Source: an uncultured Aquimarina sp.
GTDB taxonomy: Bacteria; Bacteroidota; Bacteroidia; Flavobacteriales; Flavobacteriaceae
Reading direction: 5' to 3'
Assembly (NCBI GenBank): GCA_947495425.1
Contig: CANLYR010000003.1
Span: 124,001-188,000 of the forward strand
Length of the DNA stretch: 64,000 nucleotides
A program made the translations under genes and the position numbers. Below the pieces are notes generated by a model. It had not been told where the DNA came from and did not search any database. It was given only the letters and a program-made list of their open reading frames with translations. Every line of letters begins with the position of its first letter. Position 1 is the stretch's first letter. Of the stretch, positions 25,162 through 33,616 are shown one piece after another.

Positions 25162-26040
25162 TCAGCTGTAAATTTTAGCAATGAACTTACTTACCGTAGT
25201 AGGCTTCCTTCCCAAAAAGGTAGCAAGGGTGTCATCTTTCACATCTAAGCTTCCTTCTGACAATGTGCTTGCCCACATCGTAAACATTCCGATATACACT
25301 TCTGGTACACCGGCATTTTTTAAGATGGATTCAAAATCTTCTATTGATGGTGATTTATACTGGATTTCTTTTCCTAATGCATTAGATAAATCCTTAGCTA
25401 TTTCGCCGAATGTGACTGCTTCTGTATTTGTTAATACATAGGTTTTATTTTTGTGACCAGATGTGGTCAATATTTGAGCTGCTGCTTCTGCCAATTCATC
25501 CCTCAGCACCCAACTGGCTTTACCATCTTCCGCAGGAAGCATAATTATACCTTTTTCAGCCACCTTCTCACCTGCAAAAATTGGAATCATTTCCATATAA
25601 ATACCATTCTGAAGTATGGTGTAATCGATTCCGCTTTCTTTTAAGAATTGTTCCGTCTTTACGTGGGAATCTTGAAAATCAGCAATTGCAGATGTTTCAA
25701 ATTCTGGTTTCCGTACAAATGAGGTATAAACAATATGTTTGACCTTTGCTTCTTTTGCAGCTTTGATGGCATTTATGTGATGTGCCGTTCTATTTTCGAT
25801 GGCTTCCCTATCGTTACTGGAAACCAGCATTAACGTATCAACGCCATTAAAGGCACTTACTAAGGAATCAGAATCGTTATAATCCCCAAATCTAATATCT
25901 AGAGTTTTGTCCTTCAATACTTTAGATTTTTCCTTGTCTCTTACCAGAGCTGAAATATTTGAATGTTGTATTCCTTTCTTTATTAAGTGGTCAATAATGC
26001 CTGAACCTAATTGACCTGTTGCACCCGTTACTAATATCAT
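25162..26040 (-). CDS. NmrA/QOR2-like NAD(P)H-binding oxidoreductase
   Basis: The 292-aa protein has the N-terminal nucleotide motif TGATGQLGSG and the pattern VDTLMLVSSNDRE and KHIVYTSFVRKP, typical of QOR2-type quinone reductases and NmrA-like SDRs. It is divergent from an HxlR regulator, a pairing often seen for quinone/aldehyde-responsive oxidoreductases. The actual substrate is unknown. Confidence 0.85.
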   Translation of the reverse strand: MILVTGATGQLGSGIIDHLIKKGIQHSNISALVRDKEKSKVLKDKTLDIRFGDYNDSDSLVSAFNGVDTLMLVSSNDREAIENRTAHHINAIKAAKEAKVKHIVYTSFVRKPEFETSAIADFQDSHVKTEQFLKESGIDYTILQNGIYMEMIPIFAGEKVAEKGIIMLPAEDGKASWVLRDELAEAAAQILTTSGHKNKTYVLTNTEAVTFGEIAKDLSNALGKEIQYKSPSIEDFESILKNAGVPEVYIGMFTMWASTLSEGSLDVKDDTLATFLGRKPTTVSKFIAKIYS

Positions 26041-26117
26041 ATGTTCTGTTTTAAATTATTGGGATGTAAAATTACAGAGAACGATATACAAAAAGTACTT
26101 GCTTACTAATAATAACT

Positions 26118-26135
26118 ACTATACTTTTGTATAGT
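26118..26135. promoter_or_regulatory. HxlR operator between divergent genes
   Basis: ACTATAC-TTTT-GTATAGT is a perfect 7-bp inverted repeat in the 114-bp gap between the NmrA-like gene and the HxlR gene, so one dimer could control both. Confidence 0.6.
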
Positions 26136-26154
26136 AACTTGATATTACAGAGCT

Positions 26155-26523
26155 ATGAGCGATTTTAAGAGTTTAGTGGAAAAAGATAAGATATCACAAT
26201 GTCCTAAGAGCTATGTCTTGGCCTTGACCGACACGATGAATGCAATTAGTGGAAAATGGAAACTTCCCATAATAGCTTCGTTGCTCAAAGGCAATAATCG
26301 TTTTAAAGATTTGCAGGAAAGTATCGAAAAAATATCGCCAAGAATGCTCTCAAAAGAGCTGAAGGAATTGGAAATGAATAGTATTATCGAACGTAAAGTA
26401 TATGACCAAACTCCTGTGCTTATTGAATATCATTTGACCGAATCAGGTAAAAACTTGACTACATTAATAGATGCTATGATTGACTGGGGAATGGTGCATC
26501 GGGATAGTGTTTTGGAAGCGTAA
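26155..26523 (+). CDS. HxlR family transcriptional regulator
   Basis: This 122-aa winged-helix protein has the family hallmark MNAISGKWKLPIIASLLKGNNRFKDLQ followed by SPRMLSKELKELE and a wing. It keeps one Cys near the N-terminus (SQCPKSY), the position that senses electrophiles in some HxlR/QorR proteins. It is divergent from the NmrA-like oxidoreductase and probably represses it through the operator at 26118-26135. Confidence 0.93.
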   Translation: MSDFKSLVEKDKISQCPKSYVLALTDTMNAISGKWKLPIIASLLKGNNRFKDLQESIEKISPRMLSKELKELEMNSIIERKVYDQTPVLIEYHLTESGKNLTTLIDAMIDWGMVHRDSVLEA

Positions 26524-26535
26524 CATTACTTGATT

Positions 26536-28119
26536 CTATTGACTAAAAATGGATTTAGCCTCGTTATAAACACGCTCAAAATTAGCTGCTAAATCAGCAT
26601 CGGAATAAACTTTTAATTGTTCAGGAAGTCCTCTTTTTATACTTTGTAATTTAAATTGCACCTTCTTATCCTTACCATCCGCATAGGTAATAAACTCACC
26701 TTGCTTTAGTCTAAAGAAAACATCAGCCCTCATCTTAGGAATTTCCTTTTCGCCTGTGGTAATTCGTGTATCAAAGTCAAGATTATGACCACGGCTAATA
26801 CTCTTGGTCGGGTCTTTGATTATTTCAAAGAAACGTTCATAATACTTAGCGGTGTCTGGGTCATTTACCTTACCGAAAAACTGGTAGGACAAATTACTCA
26901 AAATGGCTTTGCTCGCTTTATCACCATACATCATATCATTTTGAATTTTATCTTGCATTACGTAGATGGTAGCAATATCGTAGCTTCTCAAAGTTGCGGG
27001 AATTCGATGCATATTCAATAATCGGATGGTAGGCGCTTCTTCCATTAGCAAGAACGATGATTTAGAATTTCGCACGCTCATTTGTTTGGTAATGGTGTGA
27101 ATAATGGTGGCAATTACTGGCGAATAAGACGTCTCATATTTTGGATTGTTTACTACGGAAATGATTGTAGGATTATCTTCACTATTTACATTTAATGGTA
27201 CTTCATCTGCCGATAATGCCATAAAAATGCGTTGTGTACTAATTCGCTTTAGCGCATTGGCCAGGGTGCTTTTTACGCCAGCCGTTTGTCTGTCGGAATC
27301 CTTTCCACTAATAAAAGCATCTGCCATTGCCCTTGATGTGGTATTGGTTTCCAGAAATTGGATAAGGCTATCCGTGTCCAATAATTGATAAATCGCTATC
27401 AAATGGGGTAGTGTACAGTACTTGGGGTAATCCGTTTTTAGTTTCCAAATTAATCCACCAATCAAACCTTCAGCAGCATCATTAAAGAATTTTGTTGTGC
27501 CTGTTGTTCCGCTTTCTCTTTGCTCTAAAAGATTTTCAATTAGTACCCTAGACACCTCGTTTACACTTTCTTCGTTCTCTAAATAACGAGGTGCAATGGG
27601 ATTTACACGATGAATAATTTTGTCAAAGGAAATGACCTTAAAAGGAATGTCGCTATCCTTAAAAAGAGGGTATGCCATTTCGGTCAATTCAAAATCTTTA
27701 TAGTCGTGGATGATACCGCAAAAGCCTTCTTTCTGGAAATGTTTTAGAAATCCGTAGACCACACTTTCGGTCTTACCACTTCCCGCAGAACCGATGATGG
27801 ATGCGCCACGTTTGATATTGTCTAATTTGAAATTGCCTTTGATGGTGACAAAGTTGACCTGATATTTACTATCGCCATTTATTGGCTTATCCGTTTTGTG
27901 AAGGAATACATACATTCCTATGTTAATTAATATGAGAGGGCAAACCAGATAGAGTGCTATCAGAATTAATGTGTTGTCCTCGTTCAAATAAAACACTATA
28001 ACACCAAGAATAAGGAAATTGATGATAAATGCATATCTACTTAATCGAAAAACTGCATAGAAAAAAATACTGGTCAAGCCAATGATTGAAAGTACCGTTA
28101 TAAGATTATCTATCTGCAT
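26536..28119 (-). CDS. Type IV coupling protein (VirD4/TraG-like)
   Basis: The 527-aa protein has three N-terminal transmembrane helices (about 5-75), Walker A IIGSAGSGKTESVVYG and a Walker B region FLLMEEAPTIR. It would dock the relaxase-DNA complex to the mating channel and pump DNA through it. It sits 5 bp after the relaxase gene on the same strand, far from the tra operon, with the cargo in between. Confidence 0.9.
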   Translation of the reverse strand: MQIDNLITVLSIIGLTSIFFYAVFRLSRYAFIINFLILGVIVFYLNEDNTLILIALYLVCPLILINIGMYVFLHKTDKPINGDSKYQVNFVTIKGNFKLDNIKRGASIIGSAGSGKTESVVYGFLKHFQKEGFCGIIHDYKDFELTEMAYPLFKDSDIPFKVISFDKIIHRVNPIAPRYLENEESVNEVSRVLIENLLEQRESGTTGTTKFFNDAAEGLIGGLIWKLKTDYPKYCTLPHLIAIYQLLDTDSLIQFLETNTTSRAMADAFISGKDSDRQTAGVKSTLANALKRISTQRIFMALSADEVPLNVNSEDNPTIISVVNNPKYETSYSPVIATIIHTITKQMSVRNSKSSFLLMEEAPTIRLLNMHRIPATLRSYDIATIYVMQDKIQNDMMYGDKASKAILSNLSYQFFGKVNDPDTAKYYERFFEIIKDPTKSISRGHNLDFDTRITTGEKEIPKMRADVFFRLKQGEFITYADGKDKKVQFKLQSIKRGLPEQLKVYSDADLAANFERVYNEAKSIFSQ

Positions 28120-28124
28120 AGGTG

Positions 28125-29156
28125 TTAGATTCCGATGGAACTAGATTTTATGGCCACTTCTGTGCCACGTCTTAACCGTTTAAAAACTCGAAGTGCAATT
28201 TGCGCTTGACTTACGGGAATACTCGGCACAATGGGCAATCCTGATTTGCTTATGATTTTAAACGCCAGTGCCTTTTCATTGGCTGGCAATTTCATCAGCG
28301 TAGCAAAGTATAGGTTCGGGTTTTTAACGAAGGTTTTTTTGGCTTTGTAGGTTTCGGCATAATTGCGCTTGTAACCAAATGTTTTGTCAAAGGTCTTTTC
28401 TGCTTTTTCAAAGAATTTGTCTCTGTCAAAACCACGCTTTACTTTTTTACCGTGCATCTCAACCTCTGAGGCTTTATGTTTACTTCCTGGTGAAAGACTG
28501 ATGGAATTGAAAGCATCTTTTCGGCTAACAATAATATGGATGTGACTTTGGTTTCCCTTTTTTGGCATTCCCTGAACAATCCGTTTTCCATTTTGTTGAT
28601 GTGGTGCTTCTCGTTCTAGTTTGTCAATTTCCTTTTTCATCCTTTTAATATTTCCTTCAGTTCGTCCTTCTTGGATATTTCGGATATCCGTTTTAAGCTG
28701 AAGTATTTTTGTGGCAAAGGGTTGGTTTTCTTTAATCTGAAAATCTGTTCCTTTGAATGTTCTTTGATGTTCAATTTTAGCATAATATTTTATGTTATCA
28801 ACTGCAATGGGTCGCCCGTTGATTTCTCGATTGAAACTTGCAGCATAGTCCTTCATTAGCTCACGAGTGTAAGTTTTTAAATCCTGACTATTGTTTTGAA
28901 GTTTACGTAATTCATATTTCGATGGACTTACGGTAATTGAATAAAATTTGGGCTCTTTCTTTTTCAATTTTGCAGTATTACCATCAATTTCCTTGACCAC
29001 TTCTTCAGTGGAAATTTCATCGCCATATTGGTTGAAAAAATGTTCCATTTCCTGATGTTCCAAACCTTGGTTTTCTTTCTCTAAATAGCCAACAAAATCC
29101 GCTGAACTCTGAGAGTAATTAGTGCCCAATTTTTGAGGTGTGATTGTTATATACAT
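28125..29156 (-). CDS. Relaxase-like mobilisation protein (DUF5712/MobB)
   Basis: The 343-aa protein carries the HUH-type metal-binding motif in QSHIHIIVSRKD and an N-terminal Tyr-bearing segment NYSQSSADFVGYLEKE that could supply the nicking tyrosine. The C-terminus is basic. It would nick oriT and pilot the strand. The layout BfmA, relaxase, coupling protein matches Bacteroidetes ICEs. The gene starts 11 bp after the BfmA stop. Confidence 0.85.
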   Translation of the reverse strand: MYITITPQKLGTNYSQSSADFVGYLEKENQGLEHQEMEHFFNQYGDEISTEEVVKEIDGNTAKLKKKEPKFYSITVSPSKYELRKLQNNSQDLKTYTRELMKDYAASFNREINGRPIAVDNIKYYAKIEHQRTFKGTDFQIKENQPFATKILQLKTDIRNIQEGRTEGNIKRMKKEIDKLEREAPHQQNGKRIVQGMPKKGNQSHIHIIVSRKDAFNSISLSPGSKHKASEVEMHGKKVKRGFDRDKFFEKAEKTFDKTFGYKRNYAETYKAKKTFVKNPNLYFATLMKLPANEKALAFKIISKSGLPIVPSIPVSQAQIALRVFKRLRRGTEVAIKSSSIGI

Positions 29157-29167
29157 AGCTCAAATAT

Positions 29168-29548
29168 TTATAGTTGGTTGCTTGGATTTTGCTTTTCTCG
29201 AAAGCGTACTTCTTTCTTTTCATCGGCATATTTCTTTTCTACTATCAACGGTTTTTTGCTTGGCTCTTCTGTTTCAAAAAGGGATTGAATCATCGCCACG
29301 GTAGGTTTGGTTTGTGTCTTTTCGACATCGCGCATTATGGCAATGACCGCATTTATTCTTTTTAATAGTTTGGCTTCGATGGTTCGCCCTGTCGGACCTA
29401 ATTTTTCCTTTGGGGAAATCTCGTTGTAGAAGAAAAAATCGAGCATCGTGGACATTGCCTCGGTGTGCGATTTGAAGTAGGTGCGTGAGAATGTTTGGAA
29501 ACGTTTTGCAGTTTCTTTTTTGAATCTAATTCCTGTAAATGAGTTCAT
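29168..29548 (-). CDS. BfmA/BtgA family mobilisation protein
   Basis: This 126-aa DNA-binding accessory protein begins with a ribbon-helix-helix-like segment (FTGIRFKKETAKRFQTFSRTYFKSHTEAM) and ends in a charged tail, as in BfmA/BtgA. It would help the relaxase at oriT. It is the first gene of the mobilisation operon, directly downstream of the structured oriT-like region. Confidence 0.85.
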   Translation of the reverse strand: MNSFTGIRFKKETAKRFQTFSRTYFKSHTEAMSTMLDFFFYNEISPKEKLGPTGRTIEAKLLKRINAVIAIMRDVEKTQTKPTVAMIQSLFETEEPSKKPLIVEKKYADEKKEVRFREKQNPSNQL

Positions 29549-29555
29549 ATTTCGC

Positions 29556-29750
29556 CGATTTGTCGCAAAATTTTCCCTAAAACTGGGCGTTTACAGCCCA
29601 TTTGTCGCAAATCGTTGATTGTCAGGAAATTAAAATATTTTCAAATTGCTGATAATCAGCTATTTGAAAACGAAAAGGAATCCGAAACATCGCGCAGCGT
29701 GTTACCCTCTTGCTATTCCTTTTCGTCACGCGCAAGCGTGACGAAAATCC
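29556..29750. other. Candidate origin of transfer (oriT) with nested inverted repeats
   Basis: This gene-free stretch upstream of the mobilisation genes contains: direct repeats ATTTGTCGCAAA (29558-29569, 29600-29611) flanking a TGGGC/GCCCA hairpin; a 16-bp near-perfect inverted repeat (29638-29653 with 29655-29670); an 11-bp repeat CGAAAAGGAAT/ATTCCTTTTCG (29671-29681, 29715-29725) with a 33-nt loop; and a 12-bp perfect hairpin with a GCAA loop (29720-29731, 29736-29747). The position fits oriT. The nick site is not identified; the 33-nt loop is the first place to look. Confidence 0.65.
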
Positions 29751-29935
29751 ATACAATCTGGTCAAAAAACCGATTGCCATTTTAGGAAAATAATTTTCCG
29801 ATATATTATTTTTCGATGTATAAGGGTATCGGCGAAAGTCAAAAATTGGATAACCTTACTTTAATTTGTACGCTGAATTTCAGCATTGTAAAGATACATT
29901 TTTTTCTTGAATTGAATATGAATTGCATACAAAAA

Positions 29936-29955
29936 CACCTCTAACATTAGAGGTG
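29936..29955 (-). terminator. Terminator after the small 65-aa gene
   Basis: CACCTCTAA and TTAGAGGTG form a 9-bp perfect stem. On the minus strand a T run follows. It lies 23 bp beyond the stop of the gene at 29978-30175. Confidence 0.75.
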
Positions 29956-29977
29956 CTTAAAAACTAACTTTAGGAAA

Positions 29978-30175
29978 TTAGATGTTGAATACGAAGTTGT
30001 ATGTGTATAGATTCTTAATCATTTCTTCGTCTATCAACTTGTCAAAATCTGCCCCAGTTTCGTCAACAAATTTTTGAATGGATTCCCCAAAAAGATGTAT
30101 AACGTGTTCCCTAGAAACCTTTAAAAGTTCCTCTTGTTTTTCCTCGCTCAAATCTTGAAATTTAATGTAAATCAT
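29978..30175 (-). CDS. Small acidic hypothetical ICE protein
   Basis: The 65-aa protein, rich in Glu and Asp (KFQDLSEEKQEELLKVSREHV), is predicted to be mostly helical, with no signal peptide or known motif. It lies 11 bp after the DUF6876-like gene and ends before a terminator, so it looks like a real operon member. Function unknown. Confidence 0.6.
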   Translation of the reverse strand: MIYIKFQDLSEEKQEELLKVSREHVIHLFGESIQKFVDETGADFDKLIDEEMIKNLYTYNFVFNI

Positions 30176-30186
30176 AACCTCAATAT

Positions 30187-30567
30187 TTAATATTCGCTCG
30201 GTAACATCAGCGTATCATTTACAAAGAACAACCGCAGTTCGTCAAGTGGAAAATCGGTGGCACGATAGCCGTGTTTTTCTAAAATATTGTCGTTACCATC
30301 ACTATAAATTATCTCGGCTTCGTAACCCGAATAATTCTGTTTTTCTTCGGGCAATCTTTTAAAATCAATAGTGATAAATTCGCTTCGGTTCATCAAATTT
30401 TTTGCAATTACGGACGTATCTGTAATGAGCCAAAAACATTCGGCAACTTCGGTAAGGTATTTCAGTCCATCGGTAAAGCGTGTTTTAATTAACGGTAGGG
30501 AATAGAACATTTCTGTTCCTGTAAAGTGCTTTAAATTCTGTGCTATTTCATTAACTTGTGCTTTCAT
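30187..30567 (-). CDS. DUF6876-like ICE protein
   Basis: The 126-aa soluble protein with NLKHFTGTEMFYSLPLIKTRFTDGLKYLTEVAECFWLITD resembles the DUF6876 family found on Bacteroidetes mobile elements. No catalytic motif is evident. It lies between ssb and a small acidic protein on the same strand. Confidence 0.7.
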   Translation of the reverse strand: MKAQVNEIAQNLKHFTGTEMFYSLPLIKTRFTDGLKYLTEVAECFWLITDTSVIAKNLMNRSEFITIDFKRLPEEKQNYSGYEAEIIYSDGNDNILEKHGYRATDFPLDELRLFFVNDTLMLPSEY

Positions 30568-30597
30568 TGTTTAAAATTTTTAAGATTTGAATAATGA

Positions 30598-30633
30598 AAA
30601 GAGGGCGCATCTTTCAACGGTTACGCCCTCTTT
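30598..30633. terminator. Hairpin after ssb copy 1
   Basis: AAAGAGGGCG (30598-30607) pairs perfectly with CGCCCTCTTT (30624-30633), 11 bp beyond the SSB stop. The T run is short, so termination may be partial and allow readthrough into the two following genes. Confidence 0.6.
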
Positions 30634-30643
30634 AATTTTAAGG

Positions 30644-30988
30644 CTACTTATCGCCCTTACTTCCCATTAAAAGGATTTCATCGGCTACCACTTCGGTAAC
30701 ATAGCGTTGGTTTCCGTCGTCTGTGGTGTAGGTTCTCGTTTTCAGCTTGCCTACAATCCCAACTTCTTTGCCCTTGCCTACATAGTTCTCTACGATTTCG
30801 GCAGTTTTGCCCCAAGCCACAACCGTATGCCAATCGGTGTCGGTCTGCTTTTCGCCTTTGCTGTCTTTGTAGCTCACATTGGTCGCTAATGAAAAACGGG
30901 CTACTTTCTTACCGCTTTCAAGGTTCGTAATGGTTGGTTCTTGACCAACGTTTCCAATTAACTGTACGTGATTTCTAATAGTACTCAT
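30644..30988 (-). CDS. ssb: Single-stranded DNA-binding protein
   Basis: The 114-aa OB-fold protein has the SSB pattern NHVQLIGNVGQEPTI, VARFSLATN, DWHTVVAWGKTAEIVENYVGKGKEVGI. It lacks the acidic C-terminal tail of chromosomal SSBs. It would coat transferred or replicating ICE strands. A paralogue is encoded 44 bp upstream on the same strand. Confidence 0.95.
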   Translation of the reverse strand: MSTIRNHVQLIGNVGQEPTITNLESGKKVARFSLATNVSYKDSKGEKQTDTDWHTVVAWGKTAEIVENYVGKGKEVGIVGKLKTRTYTTDDGNQRYVTEVVADEILLMGSKGDK

Positions 30989-31032
30989 AATAAAATATTT
31001 AATGATTAATTCGCCTGAACCATTCAGGACTT

Positions 31033-31398
31033 TTAAATTGATTTATATGCATTTGAATTACTTTCTCTAGGACTTAAAAGCACGATTTCTTTCGCTTCTA
31101 CTTCGGTCACATATCTTTTAATTCCGTCTTTATCTCTAAGGCTTCGTGATTTCAGTTTTCCACTCACGGCTATTTGCTTGCCTTTTATGACATAGTTCTC
31201 TACCACTTCGGCTACCTTTCCCCAAGCGACTACAGAATGCCATTCGGTTTCATCTACATTTTCCCCATTTTTATTTTTATAGATTTCAACGGTAAACATT
31301 AATATCCGAGCTAGTTTTATATTTTTTTTGGTTGTTTGAATTGTTGGCTCAATTGCCACTTTTCCAATTAATTGCACTTTGTTTGCCATAGAACTCAT
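31033..31398 (-). CDS. ssb: Second single-stranded DNA-binding protein
   Basis: This 121-aa SSB paralogue (NKVQLIGKVAIEPTIQTT, EWHSVVAWGKVAEVVENYVIKGKQIAV) shares the fold and many identical blocks with the adjacent copy but has diverged clearly. It too lacks an acidic tip and ends SNAYKSI. Both genes run toward the mobilisation operon. Confidence 0.93.
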   Translation of the reverse strand: MSSMANKVQLIGKVAIEPTIQTTKKNIKLARILMFTVEIYKNKNGENVDETEWHSVVAWGKVAEVVENYVIKGKQIAVSGKLKSRSLRDKDGIKRYVTEVEAKEIVLLSPRESNSNAYKSI

Positions 31399-31507
31399 AA
31401 TGAGATGTTTAAGTGATTTATATTTTCCCTATTGATTTAAAACAGATTAAATTTTAAGGGGTGTTTGTTCTTTTCTTTCGTGCATAGCACAATGGATAGA
31501 GTGGGTT

Positions 31508-32037
31508 TTGTCAAGACTTTTAGGGAATAAATCAGGTGTGTTTGCGACGTAGTAAAATCCTTGGATTTTCAAGGAAGTAGATACCTTATTTTTCACTAAA
31601 ACTCGTACGGTCTTGACAAGTTCCATATGGGCATTAGCAATTCTTTTAAAGTCAGTTACGAATTGAGCATACCGACAGTTAAGCGAAATGAGTGGCTGGG
31701 TTTAAATTAGAATTGGTTAGGCACTGCCAGTTTTTCGACGACCCGAAAAACAACAAGGGCTTTATCCATTATAAACCCCTTAAAATGTGTAAGACAGCGG
31801 TTCGGTTTTTAGGGATTTTCGAGTGAGGGCTCAAGAAGACCGCACCGAAAATCCTGTTAAGAAAACCGAAGTGCTGGCTTTCCGATGAAAAGCGGACTTG
31901 ATTCACAATTTTGGCTCTGGAATGTAGTGTTCCTTTCCAGCATTAGCGGAAAGGGTTAACGGAATGGAAAGCTAAAATTGGGGATTGTGTCCAAGACCTA
32001 TGTAGTGAAGCTCTTTTCCCGAAATGTAGCTTTTCGC
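31508..32037. other. Gene-free ICE segment of successive hairpins (possible structured RNA or ssDNA origin)
   Basis: No open frame fits the 770 bp between ssb copy 2 and the cargo. It contains: TTGTCAAGAC/GTCTTGACAA (31508-31517, 31610-31619) around CCTTG/CAAGG; a two-part stem at 31795-31876 (CAGC and TTCGGTTTT outside, GGGATTTTCG/CGAAAATCCT inside); CAATTTTGGCT/AGCTAAAATTG (31906-31916, 31970-31980) around CCTTTCC/GGAAAGG; and CGAAA/TTTCG near 32020-32036. GAATGTAG-like words recur at about 31920, 32022 and 32040. The base composition looks richer in GC than the flanks. Confidence 0.6.
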
Positions 32038-32170
32038 GGAATGTAGGGGAATGGGCTGAGTGGTTTTATTCTGATTACCGATTTCTAAAGCATAAGATTT
32101 TAATTGTTTCAAGAGATTTACTGAAATGCATCTGAACTTTTGTGTTCAACTTGAATGAATAAACTAAATC

Positions 32171-32491
32171 CTATATATTTCCTTTCTTTATATGAGTAGG
32201 TCTTAAAATTTTTTGGTCAACATAAGACGTTCCAAAGGGAATGAGAGAGGCCAACAAGACTTTTGATATAACAATTCTTTTCCAATTAAATTCAGTAGCG
32301 ACACCTAGTGTTAAAAACAGATAAAGTAGAAACAAAGCACCGTGAATAGGACCAATAGTTTTAACAACTTCTGGAATTCCCAAGATATATTTCAAAGGCA
32401 AGCCTATGAGTATTAGAATCAGTAGCGAAATGCCTTCGAGCATTGCCACAATTCTCAATCTACCTATGGGTGTTTTAAAGTAATTTTTCAT
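32171..32491 (-). CDS. DUF3817 membrane protein
   Basis: The 106-aa protein has three transmembrane helices and the DUF3817 pattern TPIGRLRIVAMLEGISLLILI and GPIHGALFLLYLF. It lies 10 bp after the next membrane protein gene and probably shares its TetR-controlled promoter. Function unknown. Confidence 0.85.
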   Translation of the reverse strand: MKNYFKTPIGRLRIVAMLEGISLLILILIGLPLKYILGIPEVVKTIGPIHGALFLLYLFLTLGVATEFNWKRIVISKVLLASLIPFGTSYVDQKILRPTHIKKGNI

Positions 32492-32501
32492 TATGAAATC
32501 T

Positions 32502-32960
32502 TTAAAAAGGTCTTATATAAGGACGATTGGCCAAAGGTGAAAACGGCCAGCGAATAGCAATAAAAATTAGTAGTAATCCAATAGAAAAGTAATTGAACAT
32601 TGTTTGGAATTTTTCCAAATCCGTTTCTTTTCTTTTTGCTTTCGCAGAGCCTAATGTGATAACTATAATGGCCATAAGCATCAGGGCAATATGTAACAAC
32701 CCATAAAATGTATTTTCATCCCATCCATCAAATCCATTTTTCAAAAAGTATTGAACTATCGGACTTTTGGTATAGAGCAGAATGCCAATAATTAATTGAA
32801 TGTGAGCAATGGTCGCCGTCCAATGTCTTATATGATTTATTCTGTTGCTAAAAATGAATTGGCCTTTTTTTCCTTTGAAGGATAAATAGATGGAATATGA
32901 CAAACTAATTAAAACGAGCCATCTGAATATGGAATGTAGGGGCAACAAGAATTGATACAT
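32502..32960 (-). CDS. Cytochrome-b-like four-helix membrane protein
   Basis: The 152-aa protein has four transmembrane helices (about 8-26, 45-65, 88-106, 122-140) with His residues near helix ends (LHSIFRW, IRHWTATIAHIQ, LLHIALM), a layout seen in haem-binding or cytochrome-b-like membrane proteins. Haem binding is only suggested. A TetR-type palindrome lies 22 bp before the start. Confidence 0.6.
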   Translation of the reverse strand: MYQFLLPLHSIFRWLVLISLSYSIYLSFKGKKGQFIFSNRINHIRHWTATIAHIQLIIGILLYTKSPIVQYFLKNGFDGWDENTFYGLLHIALMLMAIIVITLGSAKAKRKETDLEKFQTMFNYFSIGLLLIFIAIRWPFSPLANRPYIRPF

Positions 32961-32981
32961 ATTAAAAATTTAGTTTTAAAA

Positions 32982-33001
32982 AACATACTAATCAGTATGT
33001 T
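32982..33001. promoter_or_regulatory. TetR operator before the membrane-protein genes
   Basis: AACATACT-AATC-AGTATGTT is an 8-bp inverted repeat whose arms recur exactly at 34024-34047. Confidence 0.8.
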
Positions 33002-33016
33002 CTATGTTAAAAAAAA

Positions 33017-33604
33017 TTAGTTTAAAGTCATTAAGTAATTTTTTAGTTCTTTCAAATATTCTGTGTAACTAGATTTACCGAGTATTTTTCCAAGGTTCCG
33101 TATGCCTGAATATCCAGACAAAATAAAAATGGCTACTTGTTCACTATTCAAATCAGCTTTAACAGTATTTGCCTTTTTTCCCGCATTTAAACAATCTACC
33201 ATAGCCTTTTTCCATTCTTTAAAGAGCTTGGTCAGTACATTGGCAAAGTCTTTATTTAATGGTGCCATTTCATCGATAAGATTAACTGCAGGGCATCCGT
33301 ATTTAGAGTCGAAGAAATTGTCATCCATCAGAACCTTTTCCATCATTTGATAGATTTCTTTTTGCGGACTCTGTGAATCTAGTAATGGCTTAACCAACAT
33401 ATTTTGCATCGAGGGATACATAACATATTTTATAATTGCCAATCCCATTTCATCCTTGTTTTTGAAATGATAATAGAGTGCACCTTTGGTCACTTGTGTC
33501 GTTGCAATAATATCATCAATGCTGGTTGCTTGGTAGCCATTCTTATAAACCAAAGGCAATGCCTTTTTCAAGATACTCATCCGGGTGTTATCTGCTTTTG
33601 ACAT
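33017..33604 (-). CDS. TetR/AcrR family transcriptional regulator
   Basis: The 195-aa regulator has an N-terminal HTH (about 8-52, IDDIIATTQVTKGALYYHFKNKDEMG) and a TetR_C-like ligand domain with Cys in KYGCPAVNLIDEM. It follows the rhodanese gene by 12 bp. Matching palindromes lie before the rhodanese gene and before the membrane-protein pair, so it probably represses both units, including itself. Confidence 0.94.
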   Translation of the reverse strand: MSKADNTRMSILKKALPLVYKNGYQATSIDDIIATTQVTKGALYYHFKNKDEMGLAIIKYVMYPSMQNMLVKPLLDSQSPQKEIYQMMEKVLMDDNFFDSKYGCPAVNLIDEMAPLNKDFANVLTKLFKEWKKAMVDCLNAGKKANTVKADLNSEQVAIFILSGYSGIRNLGKILGKSSYTEYLKELKNYLMTLN

Positions 33605-33616
33605 TTAAAGTATAAT

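Noticed and set aside
31400..32170. CRISPR array in the repeat-rich gene-free region
   Set aside because: The repeats are inverted, different from each other and not regularly spaced; no cas gene is in the window.
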